Part shown: piece by piece, positions 39,388-51,059 of the stretch | Position numbering within the stretch: the first letter of the stretch is position 1 | Layout: each line of letters begins with the position of its first letter | DNA from: Persicaria tinctoria | Taxonomy: Eukaryota; Streptophyta; Magnoliopsida; Caryophyllales; Polygonaceae | DNA: 64,000 nt | Assembly (NCBI GenBank): GCA_037127255.1 | Contig: JBANSL010000009.1 | Coordinates: 24,268,475 to 24,332,474, forward strand | Direction: 5' to 3' | The notes under the pieces: model-generated | What the model was told of the DNA's origin: nothing | Seen by the model: only the letters and a program-made list of their open reading frames with translations | Database searches by the model: none | Made by a program: the position numbers and the translations under genes

Positions 39388-40016
39388 GTTCCATGTCTGT
39401 TACCGATTATTTCACATGAATGAAAACTCTTTGGGATGAATACTTGATACAAGTTGAAGATCAAGTGTTTTCTTGTGGATCTTCTGCCCTTGCCACCAAA
39501 ATTCTCACTGATCAGTAAGTTGTTCAGTTTTTAATGGGGCTTAATGACTCTTATTCCACTGTTCGTGTCAATATCTTGCTTGTTATACCTCCTCCTTCCT
39601 TAGATGAGGTTTTTCAGATGATTTTGCAAGATGAAGAGCAACGATCGATTCGTCCCCTTGAAGGTTCTCTCAATTCTGATTCGACTACTTTGGTTGCGAG
39701 TTCTTCCAAGAATTATGGTTTTAAGCCATCCAAGAATCAAAATAAACCTGTGACCGGTAAAGGTTCTGGAAAAAGAAATCAGCTTTTCTGTGAGCACTGC
39801 AAGCAAACAAATCACTCTATTGACCGATGTTGGAAGCTTCATGGCTATCCATCCTCTCAGCAATCTCGAGGAGGTCATTCCGCTGCAAATGTTTCTTCCA
39901 CGATGTCTGATTCCTCTTCTACACAAAGTGCACTTGCGTCTACACCTTTCTCCCTCACTGCTGATCAGTACAGTCAATTGATAATCCTCCTTGGTAAGAC
40001 ATCGTCATTCGTCTGA
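38923..40016 (+). pseudogene. gag: Gag of the second copia element, broken
   Basis: ATG at 38923 opens a copia-type Gag N-terminus (NPIDPLSELFLQNY, STNLLDGRNFHHWKR). It stops at 39163-39165; the similar protein continues with further stops and a (TC)n expansion at 39337-39384 that shifts the frame. The last part, 39534-40016, has DEVFQMILQDEEQRS and the zinc knuckle CEHCKQTNHSIDRCWKLHGYP-type motif, which binds RNA in particles. Confidence 0.85.
39337..39384. repeat. (TC)n microsatellite within gag
   Basis: About 24 TC units inside the Gag coding region of the second copia element, a likely slippage expansion after insertion. Confidence 0.95.
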
Positions 40017-40786
40017 GGCATCTGATTCTTGTGCCTAAGCAGGTAAAGCATCTTGTCTCCTTTCCTCTTGCAATTCTCCATCTTGGATTATCGATAGTGG
40101 CGCTACAGATCATATCACACCCCATATTTCTTCTCTTTCTAACCTTGATTCCATTTCCAAACCTGTAAGTATTACTATGCCTAATGGTCACAAGTCCTAT
40201 ATGGCTAACACTGGTTCTATTTCATTTACTGATGATTTCTCCATTTCCAATGTACTTCATGTACCTGAGTTTTGTTTCAATTTACTGTCCATTTCCAAGC
40301 TTACAAAAACCTTGCAATCGAATGTTATTTTCACACCTTATGCTTGCTATCTTCAGGACCCTTTGAAGAAGAAGCCAATTTTGATATATTGGTAAAGAAG
40401 ACAATGGTCTGTATGTGCTTGACAAGTCTGTCATGACCACCTCCTCTTCAATTGTTGGATCTTCGACTGTTCTTGCTTCCTTCACCACAAGCCCTGACCT
40501 TTGGCATTGTAGGCTTGGCCACACAGCTTATGAACAACTCAGGCACATTTCAGTTTTTTCTTCTACTTCCAAATCTCAGTACATTTGTAAAGTTTGCCCT
40601 ATGGCTAAGCAGCATAGAAAACCTTTCTTTAGATCAAGCAGTGTGGCTTCTTCTCCATTTGAGCTTGTCCACATTGACACTTGGGGTCCATATAAGACCA
40701 CCACTTACAATGGTTTTCGGTTCTTTCTTACCACAGTAGATGACTTCACTCATTGCACTTGGCTCTTTCTCATGGCTCATAAGAGC

Positions 40787-41929
40787 TAGGGGTGTGCAGA
40801 AAAACCCGAAACCGAAAACACGACACGAACTGAGAAAACACGGTTGTAAACGGTTCGTGTTCGGATCGGGCATATCCCGTTGTCGGATACCCGACACGAA
40901 CCGTTTTATTTTTTTTATTTTTTTTATAGGTAAGGTGATATGTTATTAATACAAATACAATCCCTTAAAAATCATTAATGCTATGTAGCCCAGATGGTCT
41001 TTGCCCAGTTTTGATTGTGCGCGTGAAGCTTGTAACCCAGGTTCGATTCCGGATTGATTTTTTTTTTTTTACTCTTCCTTCCTTTTTTTTTTAGTATATA
41101 AAAGCCTTTCAACCTCTAAAAAAAAACCCTAGCCGCATATGCTCTCATCTGTCAGTCTAACTCTCTTCTCCAACAAATATACCTCTTCCATCTCTCTCCC
41201 TCTCAAATTTCTGAATGCTACTGCTTCTCTTACCGATCTCTGGTGGCTCGACGAGGCGGCGACAGAGGCCATGTCCATGACGAAGGCGCCGAGACGGCGA
41301 TGAGGCGGCTCACTTCCTAGCAAGTCGATACCCCTAATCGAAATACAGACATGGCCTTCCACTCGGACCACTCTGTCAGACTGTCACAACGAGGCGGCGA
41401 GCCGGCGACGACGCAACTCGCCGATGACAGAACGACGAGCCGGCAACAAGGCGACTCACGTCGATGACGAAGAGGCGGCTCCTTTGTCAATGTTCTCAGA
41501 TCAAATCTATCATCCGGCTTCAATTTCAGATCTAGGCTCGAAGGTCTCCTCACTTATCTTCCTGGATTCAATTCCATGTCTCTCTCTGGTCGATTACATT
41601 TTTGGGTGGAATCTGTAGAAATTAGGGTTCGATCTTTTCAATTTTGTGTATTTCAATTTGGTTTGGATGGAATATGTATCAAATTATTGTTTCATGCTTG
41701 TTATTTACAAATCAGTAATGCTTGTTGTTTACAAATCAGTAGGCAACATCTCAATTTTCGGTTCGTGGCGGGTTACACGGGTATCCGACACGGAACCGTT
41801 TCGTGTTCCCGTGTCGGATACCCGGTATTAACCGTGTCGTGTTCGGATCGGCGTTTTCAGCCTTAACGGTTTCGGGTACCCGACACGATTAACCGTGTCG
41901 TGTCGGGTACCCGGTTATGCACACCCCTA
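40787..41929. mobile_element. Non-autonomous hAT transposon inside the copia integrase
   Basis: 1143 bp with inverted ends TAGGGGTGTGCA / TGCACACCCCTA and a perfect 8-bp target duplication ATAAGAGC (40779-40786 and 41930-41937), diagnostic for hAT. Subterminal repeats of CGGATACCCGACACG type occur at both ends. No transposase is present. The interior holds a SINE-like insertion (40975-41072) and GC-richer sequence (about 41100-41600) that looks like the 5' end of a host gene (AAACCCTAGCCG, CT-rich leader), but the gene is not recognised. Confidence 0.95.
40975..41072 (+). mobile_element. tRNA-derived SINE-like sequence
   Basis: RNA polymerase III box A (TAGCCCAGATGG, 40986-40997) and box B (GGTTCGATTCC, 41040-41050) are 54 bases apart start to start, followed by a T tract (41058-41070). 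The cloverleaf does not form, so it is a SINE head rather than a tRNA gene. It lies inside the hAT element. Confidence 0.6.
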
Positions 41930-44900
41930 ATAAGAGCAATGCCTTAAGCATAATAAAATCCTTTCATTCTTCTGTTCTTACTCAGTTCAATGTCTCCATT
42001 AAAGCCATACGTTCTGACAATGCTCATGAGTTTTCTGATGCTTCTGCACAAAAGTTTTATGCAGACCTTGGGATATCTCGTCAAACCTCTTGTGTGGATT
42101 CTCCCCAACAAAATGGCAGGGTTGAACACAAGCACAAACACATCTTAGAGGTTGCTTGTGCCTTGCTGTTTCAGTCAAATTATTTTATCACTTGAATATT
42201 GGGGCCATTGTGTTCTCACTGCCACTTACTTGATCAACCGCACCCCTCTGCCATCTCTTAAACACAAAATCCCTTATGAATTATTATTTCATAAACCTCC
42301 TGATTACTCCTTTCTCAAAGCCTTTGGCTGCTTAGCTTTTGCTTGTACTCTTAAACGATCAAGAGACAAACTGCAACCTCGTGCAAGTCCTTGTGTGTTC
42401 ATAGGCTACTCTTTTGGCAAAAAGGCCTACATTGCCTTAGACCTTCACACAAAGAAAGTCTTTCATTCTAGGGATATGACTTTTCATGAGCAACATTTCC
42501 CTTTTCACTATATCAAACACATTACAAACAATACTTTACCTTCTCTCATCACAGACTACCCTGACCATATTTTTTACCCCGTTGAGACTCCTCCCACTAG
42601 GACACCTCATGTGTCTCCATCACCACATGTATCCCCTTCCAATCATGACAGCAACCACTCCATGTATGTCAATTCTCCCCTCCCCCCACCTCCTTCTTTC
42701 CCACCTCCCATTGTCCCTTTAAGAATATCCAACAGGCACCACATGCCTCCTCCTTACCTGGGTGATTACTCTTGCACATACAAGCCCTCGTCTTCAGCAT
42801 TAATCAATATGGTAACTCCATCCACATTGCCATCTTCTCATTTTGCTTTTATCTCCACTGTCTCATCTTATAGTGAACCTACTTCTTACTCGCAGCATCT
42901 TCTGATCCTAATTGGGTTTTGGCAATGAAAAAGGAGATTGATGCTTTACTTTCTAATGGCACTTGGGATCTAGTTGTTCTCCCACCAGGAAAGAAGCCCA
43001 TAGGGTGTAAATGGGTCTATAAAGTCAAGCTCAAGGCTGATGGTTTCTTGGAACGGTACAAAGCTCGCTTGGTGGCAAAGGGGTTCACTCAAAAACATGG
43101 TATAGACTACCATGAAACCTTCTCTCCAGTGGTTAAAATGGCCACTGTGCGTAGCTTGATCTCAGTTGCAGCTTCCAAGAAGTGGTCTATTCACCAGCTA
43201 GATGTAAATAATGCTTTCCTCCATGGATTTCTTCATGAAGATATCTATATGAAGATGCTTGAGGGCATTCCAAATCCAGACAATATGTTTTGTAAATTGA
43301 GGAAGTCCCTGTATGGTCTGAAACAGGCATCACGACAGTGGTTTCAGAGGTTAACTACTGCCTTGGAGTCTCTTGGTTTTGCCCAATCCAGGAATGATTA
43401 TTCCCTTTTCACTCGCTCTCCTAATGGTCATCTTACACTTGTTTCCATCTATGTTGATGATTTTTTTATCACAGGCTCTGACCCCGCTGTGATTTCTCAG
43501 TTAAAGAGGTTCCTTGACAATGAATTCAGCATCAAAGACCTTGGGTTATTACATTTTTTCTTAGGCCTTGAGGCTTCATATCTTGCCGGTGGTATTGCCT
43601 TAACCCTGCAAAAGTTTACTCAAGAACTTCTCAGTGATGTTGATTTATTAGGCCTCAAGTCAGTGTGCTGTTGTGAGCCTAATTTGCCACATTTTATCTT
43701 AACTTTTATATCGATTTATGTATACATTTCATGCATTTGGGTTATAATAGTACAAAATCAATGTAGTTTATGCTTATTTTTCAAATTATGGAGTCTACAC
43801 TAGTTTCTGTTTAATTTCGCAGAAATCGGACGCACTTTGGAGCTTAAAGGAAAGTCATGAAGAAGCTAAGGATGATCTAGCTGGAGGAAAGCCCAATTTT
43901 TGCCATTCATCATTCTAAATCAAGTTCTGTTGTCCTCATTAAAGTTTTATCCCTCGAAAAGATCTGTCCAACGTATACTCATATGCGTCAATCGGACAAA
44001 CATGGACTCAGGAAAGTGCGTTTCAAGAACGAAGCAGAATGCTGAAAGCTGACAATTCTACTCGACGTCGAGTACTTTAGTTGACGTCGAGTACATCCAG
44101 TCAAATTCAGGAAGTCGAGCACGAGCAGAGCATCACTCGAGACACACAAATCTTACTAGACGTCGAGTAAACTACTCGAAGTCTAGTACTCATGTCGAGT
44201 CCACCATGTAGCCGAGCTCGAGTGCACATGAGGAGAAGAAGACGCTACTCAACGTCGAGTACTTTGGTCGATGTCGAGTACTATCCAGAAGCAATCCGAG
44301 TCGAGATCAAGTGGAGTTCAAGCCCTGTGGACTACTTGCAAGCTAAGGCACGTGATACGGGGTTAGCCGTGGGTTGGTCCAATCTTCGACAACAAGCAAG
44401 AATGATCAAGAACTAATAAAGAAACTCAAGAACTTAATCAAGAACGATCAAGAACTTAAAGAACGCAGCAAGAAATAACAAGAAAGATGCAAGATTTATG
44501 CAAGACTCAACAAGAAAGCAAAGAAACGCAGCAAGACTCTCAAGAATCGATCAAGATAGGGCAAGATCGACCAAGAAACACCAAGAACAGCAAGAACTCA
44601 ATGTCGACAATAAAGAAAGAACAAGACTCGATGCAAGAACTGATAAAGACTCGAAATTGATATAAAGACACGACCGATAAGGACTGAGTCGATCTATATA
44701 GAACAAGATAAAGACCCCAGGCCTCCTCAGAGGGTAGGAACCAATACCAATGACTATATAACCCGCCTCTACAATCCGACACAATCAAGCGGACAACTTG
44801 AAGCACCAGAAGGGGGCTTGTGGATACTAGATTCACCAAGTCTTGCGAAGTTGATGAACGGCAAAGCAAACCAAGCTAGATCAAACCAATTCGATGATCA

Positions 44901-45167
44901 ACGAGCACAACTCTAGTTGGATCAACAAGACACTCCATGTGTTTCACACAATTTGAGAGATCTAAATTCTATTCATAATGTTCTAATTGAATTACAATAG
45001 GAGAACTCGGAATATATAGGCCACGCAGGGCTGTTGGGCGTTAGATGATAGAATAAGATAAAACTAACATCTAATGGAAATAATAAAAATAACCTTAAAG
45101 TTTCCTAAAATAACTTAAGTAAAAGAAATACTAAAAATAGGAAATAAACATAATGTTCAAGACTTAA

Positions 45168-46349
45168 TTAAAATCCCGTCAAAACAGTGACAACTTGCAA
45201 AGATGTGCATTTTCGGCCAATTTTGAGGTCGAATCTGGAAAAACCCTCAACATCAAAGTTGTAGATCTCTTCGTCCTCGATCCAACAAGATATGGCACGC
45301 CTCAATCCGATAAATATTGAATCCGTACGACCCATTTTACAGAGACGTCGAAAAGCTGTCAATGTTCTGAACGAGTGTAAAACGCCAAGCTCCCACCTTT
45401 GGACCTTCTCCCATGGTGGAGCCTTCTTCTTCCTCTTGAGGATGACTTCATTCTCACGAGCTCGAATCATAGGTCCATCCCCAAGTATAGATGTGTCCGG
45501 AGGTGTCTTGGATGGTGTCTTGGATGGTCCTGCATCAATCTCCCTTGCTTGAAAAGGATTCGTCCTCGAATCCAAGGTCGCATTTGATTCCGCAAAGGCA
45601 TCCACACGAGCTCCTAGATCGAATACCACATGTCCATGGAAACCCTTGTCAAGGCTGATTGGTGTAGGGATTGACCACTCCTCGATGGATATTATCTCAG
45701 CTTCATCTACAAAATCAAGAAAAGAAACTTTATGAGTGCATAATTCATATTTTATATCATCATTATGTTCTAACGTAATATGCACTTTAGCTTGGTCAAT
45801 AATCCCTAAGTTTCCATCCAATGCTAGCAAGTTTTCATCCTTTTCCAAGGCTGAATTTTCAATGAACTCAATGCTAGCAATAGTAGAAGAATTTTCACCA
45901 TCAATGACCATATTACTAACTATGCCTTTTTCTATGCATTTAGGATGACACAACTCTTCACTTTGATTATCATCACAAGGATTAGGTTGAACACTTAAAA
46001 CATTACTAACAATCAAAGAATCTTCATGCTCATAGTCAACACAATTTTCATTATCATAGGCAAGTAAACTAACATCTTGATCATTACTAACAACATGCTC
46101 TACATTTTCAGCAATAAAAGAAGCATCTATGCTAGAAGAAGAAACATGATGTTGAATAGCATTATTAAGCGGAATAGGATGAGATTCTGCCCTTTCATTA
46201 GATGGCACTTCAGCTTTAGGTGGGACTCCTTGTCCGAACACCGTATTAGAGCCAAAACGCTGAAGCTCTATTGCCGTCAAGCTTTTATCTATCTTAGCTA
46301 ACATCTCCATGACGGTATTGTACCAGTCGTTGCCCTGGCTATTAGACAT
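45168..46349 (-). CDS. 393-residue ORF of the nested element, product unknown
   Basis: The ATG at 46349 (MSNSQGNDWYN) opens a frame that runs to 45168, passing through the purine tract and 370 bases into the 3' LTR. The first 35 residues look helical (VMEMLAKIDKSLTAIELQR), as in Gag N-termini. The middle is acidic, rich in Asn, Asp and Ser (SNDQDVSLLAYDNENCVDYEHED). The C-terminus, encoded by LTR sequence, is basic: ILKRKKKAPPWEKVQRWE, then FIGLRRAISCWIEDEE. No zinc knuckle or catalytic motif is present. A Gag-like role is a guess from position only; the intact frame and low LTR divergence suggest it is or was recently coding. Confidence 0.5.
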   Translation of the reverse strand: MSNSQGNDWYNTVMEMLAKIDKSLTAIELQRFGSNTVFGQGVPPKAEVPSNERAESHPIPLNNAIQHHVSSSSIDASFIAENVEHVVSNDQDVSLLAYDNENCVDYEHEDSLIVSNVLSVQPNPCDDNQSEELCHPKCIEKGIVSNMVIDGENSSTIASIEFIENSALEKDENLLALDGNLGIIDQAKVHITLEHNDDIKYELCTHKVSFLDFVDEAEIISIEEWSIPTPISLDKGFHGHVVFDLGARVDAFAESNATLDSRTNPFQAREIDAGPSKTPSKTPPDTSILGDGPMIRARENEVILKRKKKAPPWEKVQRWELGVLHSFRTLTAFRRLCKMGRTDSIFIGLRRAISCWIEDEEIYNFDVEGFSRFDLKIGRKCTSLQVVTVLTGF

Positions 46350-47091
46350 TGCAAATAAAGACAAACAAAGAACTATGTAAAAGTTAGAAAAATATAAACA
46401 ACCTCACAATGTGTTTCGCTCACACTCCCTCTCTAATTGGTATGTCACGCTTGTTGGGGCAATCCGCTTTGGGCAAATCAACAACCAAGCAATAGACTAA
46501 GCAATCAAGGTATGTAGTGAATGAAACGAACAACAAAGCACTCGATAAAGGTTAAAGAGTACTCGACAACAGCTGTAAACAATAGATTCAAGCAAAGCAG
46601 ATGGGTAATTGCAATGAATCAATTCGACACAACAAAAGATCACTCGGCAAGGGCTGAGATCACTCGATACACACAAGAGAGAACTCGGCAAGGGCTGAGA
46701 TCACTCGACTCAAACAAATAGGCACTCGACAGTAGCAAATAACACCAACACAGCACTCGATCAAGGCGAAAGAGTACTCGACACAAAGAAAAAATAAGGA
46801 AGCAAAAGAAAACTTGGAAATTTACCTCTTTTGATTGAAAACCTTTAAGTTAGGACGTTGTAGTTGCAGGGTAGGGTTTCAATTTTTTGTGGAGGTGTAT
46901 GTGTTTAGGATAGGGTATGTCGACTAGGGCTGAGAGAAGGGATTCACCAATTGTCCTTGGGAGCTTTCTTGCACTAGATCAAACAAAACACTTTCCTCTT
47001 TTTTTTTTTGACTTACTTTTACCCCTAGTGAATTTTATCCTCCTAGGTCCAAGTATGTATGTCTTTTTTTTTTTTTGACTGAAATTCGAAA

Positions 47092-47191
<100 letters not shown>

Positions 47192-49215
47192 AACCTAATG
47201 CAAGAAAAGACTCAATGAATGGAAGAGGACTCGAAAATCTGAAGTTAATAGGTGAAAAGATAAAAAATTTAGCCCTAATGCAAAGATATAGATAACAAAT
47301 GGCTAATTTAGGTAATATGATCTATCTTTTGCCTTAATAGATATTTGATAGATAAAATAATTATATCCACCAAAAATCAGAATTTAAATAGGCAATGGAT
47401 AAAATATAAATAGATATAGATAGATCAAAAGTTCCAAAGATAGAACAAAGGATAGAAAAGATAACAAACTAGGGTTTGCTTTGTGTGGTGTAGTAGAATC
47501 GGCCAAAGGGAACTATGGGGACAGAATTGCCGCCGCCTTAGGGTGTTCACAATGGGATTGTGTGCACCTTTGGTCGACTCCACGGTCTCGGCTAGGCTTT
47601 GTGTTTAGGCTATGCAACCACAAACAATCAAAACAACAAGATTAGTGCAATAATCAATAAAGAACAAGAAGTAAACAACCAAAACAAGAAAATGACTCTT
47701 TTGTGGGTTTTTGTGTTTATGAAAAAGAAAAGACTCAATCTTGATGTCGGAAACCAAAGCTCTGATACCAATTTGATACGGGGTTAGCCGTGGGTTGGTC
47801 CGATCTTCGACAACAAGCAAGAATGATCAATAACTAATAAAGAAACTCAAGAACTTAATCAAGAACGATCAAGAACTTAAAGAACGCAGCAAGAAATAAC
47901 AAGAAAGATGCAAGATTTATGCAAGACTCAACAAGAAAGCAAAGAAACGCAGCAAGACTCTCAAGAATCGATCAAGATAGGGCAAGATCGACCAAGAAAC
48001 ACCAAGAACAGCAAGAACTCAATGTCGACAATAAAGAAAGAATAAGACTCGATGCAAGAACTGATAAAGACTCGAAATTGATATAAAGACACGACCGATA
48101 AGGACTGAGTCGATCTATATAGAACAAGATAAAGACCCCAGGCCTCCTCAGAGGGTAGGAACCAATACCAATGACTATATAACCCGCCTCTACAATCCGA
48201 CACAATCAAGCGGACAACTTGAAGCACCAGAAGGGGGCTTGTGGATACTAGATTCACCAAGTCTTGCGAAGTTGATGAACGGCAAAGCAAACCAAGCTAG
48301 ATCAAACCAATTCGATGATCAACGAGCACAGCTCTAGTTGGATCAACAAGACACTCCATGTGTTTCACACAATTTGAGAGATCTAAATTCTATTCATAAT
48401 GTTCTAATTGAATTACAATAGGAGAACTCGGAATATATAGGCCACGCAGGGCTGTTGGGCCGAGTTAGATGATAGAATAAGATAAAACTAACATCTAATG
48501 GAAATAATAAAAATAACCTTAAAGTTTCCTAAAATAACTTAAGTAAAAGAAATACTAAAAATAGGAAATAAACATAATGTTCAAGACTTAATTAAAATCC
48601 CGTCAAAACAGTGACAGCTTGCAAAGATGTGCATTTTCGGCCAATTTCGAGGTCGAATCTGGAAAAACCTTCAACAGCAAAGTTGTAGATCTCTTCGTCC
48701 TCGATCCAACAAGATATGGCACGCCTCAATCCGATAAATATTGAATCCGTACGACTCATTTTACAGAGACGTCGAAAAGCTGTCAATGTTCTGAACGAGT
48801 GTAAAACGCCAATCTCCCACCTTTGGACCTTCTCCCATGGTGGAGCCTTCTTCTTCCTCTTGAGGACGACTTCATTCTCACGAGCTCGAATCATAGGTCC
48901 ATCCCCAAGTATAGATGTGTCCGGAGGTGTCTTGGATGGTGTCTTGGATGGTCCTGCATGAGCACGTGAATTCTATCAACATCAAGTGAAGATCTATCAA
49001 GATGGAAGATATTAATCCACATTAGATATTTCCATTGTTTAATTATTAGATTTATTTCCTTTATTTATCAAGTTTTATCTAAAGCTTTTAGATAGATAGT
49101 TTTAGATAGAAATAGATTGTTCGTTCCTAGAATAGCTAGATGGAGCACTATAAATAAAGCCCTAGGGGGCTGATTTTCATTCATTCAAGCAAAGCCGTCT
49201 TCGGACGCAATAAGG

Positions 49216-49259
<44 letters not shown>

Positions 49260-49918
49260 AGGAAGAGATTGGAAGGTTTTGTAATTTTTAGTTTGATTTT
49301 AATGTTGAAGTTAGTTTCTTTTATTATGTTTTGTTTCTAGTTCCCCCTTCTAGGGTCGGGGTGAGCCCGACGATAGTCATGCACACTTGAGGTAAAGTTT
49401 TGATATTTATTATGTTTTGATCATTCACTGTCTTCTATATGTTTATTGCCTACTCGAAAGAATAGAGATTCATGTTAACAACTTGAATTATAAACATAAA
49501 ATTATTGGTAGATACAATTAGGGTTACTTGAAAGGGTTATCTAGTTGTTGGAAAAGGCGAAAGCTTACTCCTTTGATGTGATTACATAACTATTCTATCT
49601 TATCTTTTGTGTGTTTGATTATCGCTGCGGTGATCCCTTACCGTGGAAGTTTGCACCTTTATTACTTTATTTCTTTATTTACATTCTGCACAGATTTTAC
49701 TCTACACCAGCCACCATTCCCTATCTATCCCTCGACATCGACCCATTCTTAGCCGACGTCGACAACAACCCTTATCACATTTTCCCGCTATTCCCAAACC
49801 TCGAAACCAACTAAACCTAGAACCGCTGACTTCTCTCCTGAGGACGAACCTGACTTCACTATCCTATATTGGGGTCTTGATTATAAATTTATTTGGTCGA
49901 GAAACCCTCTCGTCAAAT

Positions 49919-49936
49919 TAGCGCCGTTCCCGGGGA
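49919..49936 (+). other. Primer-binding site of the Athila-like element
   Basis: TAGCGCCGTTCCCGGGGA, three bases after the LTR end CGTCA, differs at two positions from the Asp-tRNA-complementary site used by Athila elements. Confidence 0.8.
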
Positions 49937-50105
49937 GATATCAATCGCGCCTAGCTTAGTTGTGTTTAAAGTTTAGGAATAGCCCATCCCTTTTTCTTAT
50001 CCTACCTATCACATACCCTACCATCACCTACCTCATCGGTACCAACTGGATGTCGAGGCCCCTTGCTATTTAATTTGTGTGTTCTTGTTGTGATCTATAG
50101 GTACA

Positions 50106-50303
50106 ATGCAAGGCGCATATGATATAGAGACCAAGATAGCGGAGCTTCGCCAACGGATACAGGAGATACAACAAGAGAAGGCAGAAATAAACCGTCGCGC
50201 GGATGTCGATGTCGTCGAAAACCGCCAGCTCAAGGAACAATTGGACGTCTGGGATAGATGGGAACATCATACCGAATCGCTCGAACTGACGATGACAAGT
50301 TAG
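50106..50303 (+). CDS. 65-residue coiled-coil ORF in the Athila-like interior
   Basis: ATG at 50106 encodes MQGAYDIETKIAELRQRIQE and a charged heptad-like helix, ending at TAG. No homology recognised. Its position directly after the PBS is where gag would begin, so it may be a gag remnant. Confidence 0.35.
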   Translation: MQGAYDIETKIAELRQRIQEIQQEKAEINRRADVDVVENRQLKEQLDVWDRWEHHTESLELTMTS

Positions 50304-50510
50304 TTCGACAACGTCCCCTTCTATGAGCCAGTCGACGTCGACTACCTGGACTCGACATATACACATTCTGGAGGAACTGATCCATAAACACTAGCCAAAA
50401 TCGACTGTAGCACATAAACCCAGGTACGTCCTTCCTCTATTTCGATTTCTACTTCACTATCTATCTTTGAAGAATCATTTGAAGGATCTCAAGAAGAAGA
50501 AGAGCTACCA

Positions 50511-50945
50511 ATGCAAAAGTCGAATGTCGTTGCCCATGGTGCTTCAAGGTCACTTTTACCTTACAAGGTGAAGGCTATCCCCGATGATTTTGAGAAACCG
50601 ATGTTCATATTTAAGTATGGGGTCCTAGCAAAGTGGCATGAAGCTCCGCAGGATGAGGAGGAAATATCTCTTCCCACTCCACCGTTCTGTTGTGGTGGAG
50701 ATAAACAACCAAGTCAATCTATGAGGTGGAAGAGAGACAATTATGAGGTATGTGAATTTTCTTTATATCCTCCTTTATACATGCTAGCTGGAGTCAGGGA
50801 AGATGAATGGGTGGAGCCATGGAGCGTTCACTCTGGGAGGTTTAAGCTTCTTCACATGATGCCGCCGGATGACATTCCACGGTTCCCACCACCGGATGAA
50901 CCACCAGATCCACCTATACCTCCGGACAAAAATGAGCCAGACTAA
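50511..50945 (+). CDS. 144-residue ORF in the Athila-like interior, unknown
   Basis: ATG at 50511. The protein has FIFKYGVLAKWHEAP, an acidic DEEEISLPTPPF segment, RWKRDNYEVCEFSLYPPLYM and a proline/aspartate-rich tail (PPDEPPDPPIPPDKNE). No known domain is recognised. Athila elements often carry an extra ORF of unknown role; whether this is one cannot be told. Confidence 0.4.
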   Translation: MQKSNVVAHGASRSLLPYKVKAIPDDFEKPMFIFKYGVLAKWHEAPQDEEEISLPTPPFCCGGDKQPSQSMRWKRDNYEVCEFSLYPPLYMLAGVREDEWVEPWSVHSGRFKLLHMMPPDDIPRFPPPDEPPDPPIPPDKNEPD

Positions 50946-50982
50946 TGCTTAAAGGGAAGTAGGTCAAGCTAAAGACTTAAAA

Positions 50983-51010
50983 TTTAGCACTTACGGGAGG
51001 CAACCCGCTA
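50983..51010 (+). other. Conserved GGGAGGCAACCC motif of Athila-type elements
   Basis: AGCACTTACGGGAGGCAACC, followed by CGCTATTTC. The GGG...CCC arms can pair. The phrase recurs near the 3' end of the coding part in many Athila-type elements. Confidence 0.6.
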
Positions 51011-51059
51011 TTTCTTATTTCTTAGGGTTTTAGATATTGTTGGTTTTTTTAATATTGTT

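Larger units (their letters stand above)
40078..43663 (+). pseudogene. pol: Pol of the second copia element (protease, integrase, RT), interrupted
   Basis: Protease motif WIIDSGATDH at about 40085-40115. Integrase zinc region with WHCRLGH and CKVCPMAKQ (about 40500-40615), first catalytic Asp HIDTWGP and VDDFTH. The hAT element sits at 40787-41929, after which integrase resumes with IRSDNAHEF and QQNGRVEHKHKHILE. Integrase C-terminus 42200-42500 carries FKAFGCLAF-like and IGYS motifs. RT from about 42919 has ARLVAKGFTQKHGIDY, LDVNNAFLHGF, LYGLKQASRQWF and YVDD (about 43451). It ends at LSDVDLLGLKS where the Athila-like LTR begins. RNase H is absent. Confidence 0.9.

Noticed and set aside
40986..41050. 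A tRNA gene
   Set aside because: Boxes A and B are present but the arms cannot pair into a cloverleaf; a SINE head is the better reading. The same holds for 62761-62825.
44192..44416. Arginine-rich 74-codon open frame in the Athila-like LTR (also at 53055)
   Set aside because: It runs across palindrome clusters of the LTR and, in the first copy, into the nested element; no sign of coding use.
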